Part shown: in pieces, positions 55,636 through 64,000 of the stretch
Numbering within the stretch: position 1 is the stretch's first letter
How the letters are laid out: every line of letters starts with the position of its first letter
Assembly (NCBI GenBank): GCA_018894105.1
Contig: CM032123.1
Coordinates: forward strand, 24,095,744 to 24,159,743
DNA from: Jacaranda mimosifolia
Taxonomy: Eukaryota; Streptophyta; Magnoliopsida; Lamiales; Bignoniaceae
DNA length: 64,000 nucleotides
Direction of reading: 5' to 3'
Translations under genes and position numbers: made by a program
The notes under the pieces: model-generated
Told to the model about the DNA's origin: nothing
The model's database searches: none
Seen by the model: the letters and a program-made list of their open reading frames with translations, nothing else

Positions 55636-57548
55636 CTAATTCATGCTTTGATTTGGATTTTTTGATTGATTGATTCATGTGATGGATTGATCAAAATCAC
55701 CAAATTCTCAATTCATATGATAGATTGGAGTGTTTGGATGATGTTTTGTGTGGCTCCTTGATTGATCAATTAAAACCATGCTAATATGTGTTTTAAGTAT
55801 TGATTCATATGATTAGTATGTTTTAATTCATAGCCATCAATGTTTTGGCATTAATTGATGTCATATGTTGACATAGCATGTGTTGGTTGGCCATAAGTTG
55901 TTTTGGTCATTTTTAGATCCTATTTGATTGGAGTTTTGTTGGACATTTTTAAAGAATGTAATTCTTACTTTAACTTGTTTCTGAAAGCATGATTGAGCAC
56001 TTGAAATTCTATTTTTAAAAGGATTTTTGAATCTATAATTTTATCTATAATGTGTGTTTTAATGTTTAGGAAGTGTCCTAAATTTTTTGGTACACAAAAG
56101 TTGAGCTAAAATGGACATCACTCGATGCCAAAGAGAAAACAGGGCAAGTTGACCTGCCTAGCCGGGCGGCCAAGAAACGTGCATGCCTAGTGTGCGCCTG
56201 CCGCAAGGCAGTGACACACTTTTCTTTGGCATGAGTTTTTGTTATTTCTGTGCCCTTTTATGTGACCAAAAGAGTTTTGACTCACACATGATAGATGTAC
56301 AAGTGTTGTGCAAGGTCTCAAAATTATGTTTGATATTTTTAAATGCTTTTAAAAAAATTTAGAATTAATCTTTAAATTATGGCATAATTGTTATGCTTCC
56401 TCTTGCTTGGCCAATTACTTGTTTATGATATAAGTATCTAATTGTTGAAATCAATTGTTAATTATAGATTTATTTATTGTTCATTTAATTGTTGAATAAA
56501 TGAAGAATGAATGGGGATGATCAGGAGCTTTTAATATTGATTTTATTTGTTTCAAGTTGTTGAAAAGGGTTGTATTTAATTGGGGCTTGCATGCCTCTTA
56601 ATTTTATCTTAAAAATGTTATGAGAGTCGAATCATTAGGAGTGAGGATTTCTTTTAATGTAAATGTTGCATGGAGCAAAGAAGACCATTGGAGGCATGGA
56701 GACTTTTGAAGACCCATGAATGTATAGGAATACACTCATGTAATTGTTAGATTAATCAACTAAGCGGTGCACCTATGGCTCTAAGTGCACCACTTGGTTA
56801 GTGCATGGTCATCCCACCCTAGGAGCATACTAGGCGCATTTACTTATTTATGCTTTCCATATCCTATTGATGTATGAGAAGCATGGTTAGGATATAGAAA
56901 ACCTAAATAAGAAGATAATGATGAGATTTTCGCAACCTAAAACCCTCCACTTAGAATGTCTAAGTGCTTTTCTAATATTAAGTCAAAATGGATACAAATT
57001 AAAAGGAGTTTTAATTAATCCATGCCTTCTACCAATTTTGTGTGATGGCACTCGATTATGGGGGTCACACTTAGGAGGAAAGCTGAGAGCATACACTTAG
57101 CACGGATGCATCTTTGACTTAAGAACGCCTATACATTGGCACTTAGTTACGGGGGATGTTGTGGTGCCTGTCTTGAATTAAAGTTTGATTGGTATATTGG
57201 ACTTTACACTTAGTAACATAGATGGAGCACAGTTACGTAGGTCTGTGTGAAAGGTGAGGTAAAAATACATCAAGAGTTGCATAAGATGCAATTAGCAAAA
57301 GTTGTTTACCCTTCGATTGCTTGTGGATGGCACTTGATTATGGGGGTCCGCTTGCAAGTCCTCGAGATCTTGATTCTCACTACGAATGATATTTTCCAAA
57401 TTCTTCTAGGGGATGAAGGATTTGATAAACTAGTACGAGAAAAAAATACTTGAAAGACCATTAACATGTTTTCAATATCAAAATTCAATCATATACTTAT
57501 ACTCTCCTTTTTCGCCTCTTGTGGATTTTTGAAATTTGCAAAAAGAAA
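55636..57548 (+). other. long structured leader of element G
   Basis: About 1.9 kb without a coherent frame. Hairpins lie at 56758-56799 (imperfect 15-bp stem around CTATGGCTCTAA), 57040-57070 (GTGTGA/TCACAC), 57128-57164 (decayed) and 57323-57351 (GTGGA/TCCGC, with one possible G-U pair). The loops hold GGCACTCGATTATGGGGG-like cores. A GC-rich patch lies near 56150-56215. Confidence 0.75.
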
Positions 57549-58368
57549 ATGGCTAAAAATCTACTCGCAAGCATTTTGAAAACCAATAAACTCACCAGGC
57601 CTACCTTCCATGACTGGTTAAGGAACCTTAAAATCATTCTTAACTCTGAAAAGAAGACCTATGTACTTGATCAATAGCCACCGGATACCTTAGGTGATGA
57701 TGCCACCGATGAGGCCCATGAAGTGTTCACTAAACTTGTGGATTATGATCTACAAGTGAGATACGTCATGATGACTTCTATGACTAATGAGCTCCAAAAG
57801 ACTCATGAGCATATGAGACATGCTAGTGAGATCTATAAACACCTACAAGAGTTGTATAGTGTACAAACAAAATACGAAAGATTCAATTTGTTAAGAAAGC
57901 TCTTTAGATCTAGGATGGTAAAGGGTTCAAGTGTCCATGATGATGTGTTTAAGATGATTGGACCTGTCGAAAAGTAGTACAACTAGACGTGGCCATGAAC
58001 AATGACTTCTACGTGGATTTGATCCTACAATCATTACCTGTTTCGCTCAACCAATTCATTATGAACTTTAATATGTCCAAGCAAGAGGTGACGATTAATG
58101 AGTTGGTGACTGCCAAGGTGACTATGAAAAAGGAAAAGCCTCTTATGCTTGCTTCCACATCTAAGTCAAAGGGCCCTAGGGGTACTAGAAAGGGAGGTAA
58201 GAGAAAGAAAAGTTCCTCCTTGAAAGGGAAACAACCCTTGAAAGGTTCGGGGCAGTTAAGAAAAAGAAAGGTGACAAGACCAATGCAACTTGTTTTTACT
58301 ATGGCGAAAAATGGCATTGGAAAAGAAATTGCAAGGAATACCTTGGCACCCTTGGGAAGGGTATGTAC
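57549..58368 (+). pseudogene. copia gag of element G
   Basis: It starts MAKNLLASILKTNKLTRP at 57549 and has a stop in the VLDQ(stop)PPDT region. Open pieces are 57723-57977 (MTNELQKTHEHMRHASEIYK, LRKLFRSRMVKGSSVHD) and 57989-58393 (FIMNFNMSKQEVTINELVTA, GTRKGGKRKKSSSLKGK). The zinc knuckle reads CFYYGEKWHWKRNC in a shifted frame, with the second Cys lost to Tyr. Confidence 0.84.
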
Positions 58369-58975
58369 TTCATTGAATGCACTTAATGACTAATTCTTCT
58401 TTGTGAATATTTGATACCGCATGTGGTTCTCACCTTTGTAATTCGTTACAAGGGATGGAAAGAAAAAAGAGCCTACATGAAGGGAATATGATCCTCCGCC
58501 CCAGAAGTAGAGCAAGAGTTGCCGCCACGGTCCAAGGCATTGTAAAATTAGACTTAGGGAATGCTTCTATTATGTTAAATCCTTGTTATTATGTATGGAA
58601 ACTTGTTAAGAACATTGTTTCAATATCCATTCTTGATAATGAAGGATTTGATTTTTCTATATCGAATGGTGTATTGAAAGCATTAAAGAATGGTTCTTTA
58701 ATTGCATAAGGTACATTGAATAACGGATTATACATACTAGATTCCCAACCTTCATTAATGCACATTCAATTAAGTAGAAAAAAATAGATAACCAAGAAAA
58801 TGTCATTCTTTAGCATGTAATACTTGGGCATATTTCTAAAAATAGGATGAACGAAGTTAGAAGCTGTCAAAGCACTAACTGTTAGTGGCATTGAAGAACT
58901 TTCTATTTGTGAATCTTGTTTAAAGGGAAAAATGGCCAAGGCTCCTTTTGTAGGACAAACGGAGCAAACCATAAG
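58369..58975 (+). pseudogene. copia protease and HHCC region of element G
   Basis: IFDTACGSHLCN keeps the family active-site block, and then an open piece runs at 58455-58709 (RARVAATVQGIVKLDLGNAS, KNIVSISILDNEGFDFSIS). A stop follows SLIA. The WHARLGH block is degraded (an in-frame stop before a Leu-Gly-His-like text). CESCLKGKMAKAPF is kept. Confidence 0.8.
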
Positions 58976-59800
58976 TCCTTTGGATTTGATCCATACAAAT
59001 GTTTGTGGCCTACTAAGAGTTAGTGTGAAATGAGGCTATTCCTACTCCATCACCTTTACCAATGATTATAGTTGGTTCGGACATATGTATCTTATGAAGT
59101 ACAAGTCTGAAGCCTTTGAAAAGTTCAAAGAGTATAGAAATAAAGTAGAAAAGTAAAAAGGACTTAGTATTAAAGCTCTTCGATCGGATCCAGGGAGAGA
59201 ATACTTAAGTACCGAGTTCTTGGATTATCTAAAAAAGCATGCGATTATCTCACAATGGACTCCAGCTGGCACACCCCAACATAATGGAGTAGCCAAAAGA
59301 AGAAATCGTACTTTGTTAGACATGGTATGATCCATGATGAGCTTTTTTTATGAATCCATCTCCTTCTGGGGATATGCTTTACAAACGGCGGTGATCCTAG
59401 TAAATGTAGTACCATTAAAGTCAGTGACAAAAATGCCACATGATATGTGGAATGGCAAAGAACCATCTTACTAATGCCTTAAGGTTTGGGGTCTTCTACC
59501 TACGTGAGACAGACAGTGGGAGACAAGTTGAATAGTAGATCCACCTTGTACAAGTTTGTGGGATACCCAAGAGAATCTTTTAGTTATTACTTCTATGATT
59601 CTTCAGAACAAAATGTGTTTGTTTCAAGAAACGCCTACTTTTTAGAAAAAGAAATTTCTATTAGATAGAAATGACGTTGTTGTTGAACTTGATGAAGTTC
59701 AATATTATCAACAAATCCCACAAGCGGTAAAAATAAATGAGCATCAAGAGCCCTACACATAACCTCTAAGAAGGTCGAACCGAATTAAGAAGCAACCTAA
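58976..59800 (+). pseudogene. copia integrase of element G
   Basis: The first catalytic Asp is Asn (HTNVCG, codon 58998-59000), and the Glu is Lys (VAKRRNRT, codon 59295-59297), exactly as in element A. The second Asp is kept in RSDPGREYLS. The C-terminal block is open at 59486-59668 (STYVRQTVGDKLNSRSTLYK, FVSRNAYFLEKE). Confidence 0.83.
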
Positions 59801-60700
59801 AAGGTTTGGATTCCTTCATGAGACGAGCCAATTAGGTAATGATCCGAAGATCTATGAAGAAGCAATATTAGACATAGACTCGGGATATTGGCTTGGAGCC
59901 ATGAGATCCAAAATGGGCTCCATGTACTCCAACAAAGTGTGGACTTTGGTAGATCCACTAAAGGGAATAATTCTCGTTGGTTGCAAGTGGATCTATAAGC
60001 AAAATCTTGGAGTTGATGGAGAGGTAGCGACCATTAAGCCACGATTAGTGGAAAAAGGTTACACTCAGAGACCCATTATTGATTTCAAAGAAACTTTTTC
60101 ACCGATCACAATGCCTAAATCCATTCGGATTCTACTTGCCATAGCCGCATATTATGATATGTGATATGGAAAATGGATGTAAAAACCATTTTCCTCAATA
60201 GATAGATTGAAGAAAAAATTTATATGGAGCAACCACAAGGTTTTACATCCAAGGGGAGTGAGTAAAAGGTTTGCAAACTCTAGAGATCCATTTATAGACT
60301 CAAACAGGCGTCCTGAAGTTGGAACATATGTTTTGACAAGACAGTCAAATAGTTTGGATTTGTCAAAAATTGTATGAACCATGTGTGTGTATGAAGGCTA
60401 GTAGAAGTAGTGTACATTTTATTATGCTTTATGTCGATGGCATCCTTCTCATTGGAAATGAGGTAGGAATGTTAGAGTATACTAAAGTATGGTTATCTAC
60501 TCTATTCTCCATGAAGGATTTAGGATAATTATCCTACATATTGGGAATACGTATCTATAGAGATAGATCGAGGAGGATACTGGGGCTTTCCATAATCTCG
60601 TAAATTGGCAAGATACTAAAGAGGTTTAGTATGGAAGAATCCAATAGGGGATTCCTTCCCATAGGATGTGGCATTCATCTCTCCAAGTCTATGGCCCCTA
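59801..60700 (+). pseudogene. copia reverse transcriptase of element G
   Basis: The open piece 59901-60164 reads VWTLVDPLKGI, VGCKWIYKQNLGVDGE and VEKGYTQRPIIDFKETFSP. The DVKTAFLN block is degraded. The catalytic motif is YVDG (60430-60441), losing the second Asp. Late RT continues in broken frames to 60631, where a new open piece begins. Confidence 0.84.
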
Positions 60701-61412
60701 AGACTGACGATGAGAGACAAAGGATGTCCTACATACTTTATGCCTCTGCTACTAGCAACATGATATATGTAGTTCAATATACAAAATCGAATGTGGCACA
60801 CACTCTAAGTGTTATGAGTTTTTTCCAATCTAATCTCTGGATGGCCGTAAAAGTGATCTTTAGGTACTTAAGAAATACTAAGAACTTAATTTTGGTGTAC
60901 GGCAGTAGAGAATTGAAACTAGAAGGGTTTTTAGATTCTAGATTCCATTCCAATGTAAATGACCTAAAATCCACTTCTGGATTCATATTTTGCCTCAATA
61001 ATAGCACGGTGAGCTGGAAAAGCTCCAAACAAGACACCACGATCAACTCTACCATAGAGGCAGAATACATTGCGGCTTCAAAAGCTACAAAGAAAGGTGT
61101 TCGGATGAAAAAGTTCATTCAAGAGTTGAATATACTACCAAGCATTGCTAAGCCAGTAGTTATCTTCTGTGATAACAAAGGGGCGATAGTGCAAGCTAAA
61201 GAACTAAGATCTCATCAGTAATCCAAGCACATATTGAGGCGATATCATTTGATCCAGGAGATCAATGATAGAGAAAATTTTCGAGTGGGAAAAGTTGCCT
61301 CGAAAAAGAATATAGCAAATCCATTGACTAAAACCCTTTCACAAAAGTCTTTAAAGGACATCTTGACAAGATAGGTCTTAAAACTATCAGGAATTGGCTT
61401 CAGGGCAAGTAG
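60631..61412 (+). pseudogene. copia RNase H and pol end of element G
   Basis: The open frame 60631-61221 (196 codons) spans late RT and RNase H: RGFLPIGCGIHLSKSMAPKT, AHTLSVMSFFQSN, VSWKSSKQDTTINSTIEAEY, KKFIQELNILPSI and VVIFCDNKGAIVQAKELRSH. A stop follows. The tail ends as RNWLQGK before the stop at 61410-61412. This is the best-preserved RNase H in the window. Confidence 0.87.
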
Positions 61413-61417
61413 GACAT
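61406..61417 (+). other. polypurine tract of element G
   Basis: AAGTAGGACAT lies next to the 3' LTR, matching A and C except for one base. Confidence 0.7.
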
Positions 61418-63164
61418 TGTTGGAATATTGCCCCGCAAGCCAATTAGATTAGCATTGTAAACTATTTTACTTGTGATACAATCTTGATCGAATGATACTA
61501 ATAACATGGTCATCTTTATCTTATGCTTATATTTACTTCACTGGCATTTGGTTCAAGCCCTTAGATCACATAAGACTATGGGACTTGGTCATGCACTAGG
61601 TGGTGATCATAGAATAAGTCTTACGCGGTCGTGATCTTAAATCTTCCAAGTCATAGGATTTTAAGAGACAGGGTATCTAAGATCCAGATAGACCTGCACT
61701 AAAGATGCATAGATTCAAGGAGTTGGATATTACTCCATTCCATGGGCAATCCCATGTGTGATATGGATGTATGTTAGTGGGTTCTTGTTAGGGAACAAAG
61801 TACTGAAGGCCCATTTGGAGAATCCACCAGATAGCTAAAGCAGCAAGTCGGTAGTGGCAAGATCTCCTACTTACGGTAGTACATATAATTAGTTCTCTGA
61901 CCTGAGGATCCATGGTAACCTTGTGTTTAGGTCCTTATGCTTTAACTCCTCCCTAGTCACGTAGCGGGCCGTTCGGGTGGTGATTGGGCATGACCTATTT
62001 AGACATGGAGTTTTGTGAGATTCAAGATGGAATTCAACTCCTCGTCTCTGTGAAGGGCGAGTACATCTCCTATGTATTCTATAATGATTGATTCCAAGAA
62101 ATCTTTGTGCAAGGTAGTATGACAATTTGGATAAGGAGTTTTTCAAAGATGAGGTCATAAAGTGGAATCGAACATTGGGAATAGAGACATAGTATCGAGG
62201 CTATTAGGAACTGAAAAATATTTTATCCTATGCCTCTTTTGGGATATAGGAGACGGGAGGCCCGTATTTGCATAGTTCACATAGAGCTATTATGTTTCTC
62301 CAAGGGCATTCATTTCAGCCAATTAGTTGAGCTCCATAGGCTTAAGGTTGGATATCGACCATGGAGTTTGGGTACTCTTCAACTAATGGAGATTAATTGA
62401 ATCAAATCGATTAGTTTAAAGGAGTTTAAACTAAAAAGAATATATAATATTCAAAAGTCACAAGGAGTTGTGAGTCCATATCTAATGAATGGTAGGGCCT
62501 ATTAGGTCACACACAAAAGCCAATTACATTTCTTGAGTAATGGGGGAACTTTCTAAGTGTTAGAAAATTCACTCCACAGAGATGGATTTTTGGGTAACCG
62601 AAAATTGAGGTCAATTTTGGCTTGATTAATTTAATTGTTAAATTGATCAACTAATTTAAGGAGTTAAATTAAACCAATAATTAAAGAGTTAATTACTTGG
62701 TGCCATTTGACCATCAATTGGTTGAGTTAATTTAAAGAGTTAAGTTAACAAAATTAAGCTTAAAGAGTTAAGCTAATTAACTTTAGAGTTAAGTCAAGGA
62801 TTAATTAATTAATTAAATTAATGTATTTAATTTAATTAATGAGAAGAATATATTTTGGAGGGAAAATTCAAATGATAGGATCATTTAGGTGTGCCATTTA
62901 ATTAATTTGAAATTAGATTTCAAATATAATTGAAATGCACACAAATTCATATTTGATTTGAATTTGCCAACTTGCATGCATTGCAAGCATGTTGGCAGTC
63001 CCCCCCCCCCCCACCTTGAAGAAGGTGTGATGCCAACTTGGCATCTCACCATCCTCCCTCTATATATAGATATAGCGGTGAGGGTGGGCAAAATTCAAGT
63101 AATCCAAGTGAAAATTTAGATTCTCACTTTCTCCCTCCATTTTCAAGGTGTTCAGTCATGTGTT
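61418..63164 (+). repeat. 3' LTR of element G, truncated
   Basis: It starts TGTTGGAATATTGCC and is colinear with the 5' LTR up to GTCATGTGTTG near 63160. The last roughly 500 bp are missing. The inverted repeat (63025-63049) and TATA box (63059-63075) are present. A 13-C run lies at 63000-63012. Confidence 0.86.
63025..63075 (+). promoter_or_regulatory. promoter in G's 3' LTR: inverted repeat plus TATA box
   Basis: GTGTGATGCC/GGCATCTCAC (one mismatch) is followed by CTCTATATATAGATATAG. Same arrangement as the other LTRs. Confidence 0.62.
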
Positions 63165-63464
63165 GGATCTATACAACATAAGTGCAAGTCTATACGGATC
63201 TTAGATATCCGATCTCATATGATCCTATGACTTGGAAGATTTAAGATCACAATTCTGTAAGAATTATTCAATGATCACACCACCCAGTGCATGACCAAGT
63301 CCCATAGTCTTATGTGATTTAAGGGCTTCAACCAAATGTCAGTGAAGTATTAATGAGCTTAAGATGAAGATGGTCATATAATGAATATCATTCAATCAAC
63401 ATTGTATCAAAAATGAAATAGTTTACATGCCAATCTAATTGGCTTGTGGGGCACTATTTCAACA
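63165..63464 (-). repeat. minus-strand copia LTR fragment
   Basis: This is the start of an LTR read leftward, ending TTTCAACA at 63464 (family TTCCAACA) and cut on the left inside the GTGCAAGTCTATCCGGATC segment. It separates G's 3' LTR from another plus-strand LTR piece. Confidence 0.8.
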
Positions 63465-64000
63465 CTAAGGAGTTGGAAGAGTTCTTTCTTGACCGATTTG
63501 GAGATTGACCGTTTGACACAAGTTGTGGTCATTTTGGCTTGATCAATTTAATTATCAAATTGATCTAATTAATTTAAGGAGTTAAATTAAGACCAATTAA
63601 TTAAAGAGTTAATTATTTGGTGCCACATAACTATTAATTGGCAAGTTTACTTAAAGAGTTAAGTTAACAATTACTAGCTTAAAAAGTTAAGCTAATTGAC
63701 TTAAAGAGTTAAGTCAATGTAATTAATTAAATTAAAGGAGTTTAATTTAATTAAAATGGAGAATTAGTTTTGGAGGAAAAATTCAAATGAAAGGTTCATT
63801 TGGTGTGGCATTGGAATTTATTTAGATGACATTTCATGAGATGAAATGTAGATTCCAAATGAAATTCAAATGCACACAAAATTTAAATTCACATGCCAAC
63901 TTGCAAGGTAAGTGCGCCGCCACCTTGAGGAATGGGTGATGCCAACTTGGCATAACACCATCCTCCATCTATATATAGATATAGAGTGAGCCAGCCAAAT
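63465..64000 (+). repeat. plus-strand copia LTR fragment at window end
   Basis: This is U3 sequence of the same family from about the middle of the LTR. It has three adjacent hairpins (63645-63717), the inverted repeat GGTGATGCC/GGCATAACAC (63934-63958) and the TATA box (63968-63986). It runs off the window. Confidence 0.8.

Larger units (their letters stand above)
53654..63164 (+). mobile_element. Ty1/copia element G (plus), 3' LTR truncated
   Basis: G has a 5' LTR (53654-55621), primer-binding site, leader of about 1.9 kb, gag-pol and a 3' LTR from 61418. The 3' LTR loses homology near 63164, where another minus-strand LTR begins. It is inserted in element F's gag, and the right target copy is not visible. 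Coding sequence has many stops. RT has YVDG and integrase lacks two acids. Confidence 0.88.

Overview
This window looks like a gene-poor, AT-rich stretch of a flowering-plant nuclear genome, for example pericentromeric or other repeat-rich chromatin. Nearly everything in it is nested, decayed LTR retrotransposons. The plant assignment rests on Ty1/copia primer-binding sites matching plant initiator tRNA-Met, an Athila-like Ty3/gypsy element with a tRNA-Asp-type primer-binding site, and one eukaryotic host-gene remnant, a fragment of 60S ribosomal protein L38 (eL38). No intact host gene, tRNA, rRNA or CRISPR array was seen. The species cannot be told from the sequence.

One Ty1/copia family dominates (Tnt1/Tork-like by its protein motifs). 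Its LTRs are about 2.0-2.25 kb, run from TGTTGGAAT to TTTCA, and carry a TATA box. The untranslated leader before gag is unusually long, about 1.9-2.0 kb. I name the copies A to G for reference. B (minus, 1577-20626) is split by A (plus, 4110-13578), which landed in B's RNase H region. C (plus, 23214-33393) is a near-complete copy. E (minus, 44114-45444) is a solo LTR with a 5-bp target duplication. D (minus, about 46558-49663) and F (minus, about 49664-53653) are truncated. G (plus, 53654-about 63164) landed in F's gag. LTR pieces of the same family lie at 1-491, 21321-21711 and 63165-64000. All coding regions are broken by stops and frameshifts. Different copies have lost different catalytic residues.

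There are two Ty3/gypsy groups. H (minus, 22871-40358) is Athila-like. It has LTRs of about 1.17 kb, a decayed gag and a readable protease, but no reverse transcriptase, RNase H or integrase. C sits inside its 3' LTR with an exact CTTCC target duplication, and the other LTR of H preserves the empty site. J1 (492-1576 plus 20627-about 21320) and J2 (about 40968-44113 plus 45445-about 46557) are Tat/Ogre-like remnants with short gag, protease and RT pieces. Both are followed by tandem-repeat arrays, including about 17 copies of a 43-bp unit at 42540-43266. J1 is interrupted by B, and J2 by E.

The most interesting signal is non-coding. The long copia leader carries four hairpin-forming motifs in conserved order in copies A, B, C and G, and some stems change on both sides together. 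The LTRs also carry an inverted repeat just upstream of the TATA box and a run of CTTAA/TTAAG hairpins. These look like a structured-RNA or cis-regulatory programme that I do not recognise.
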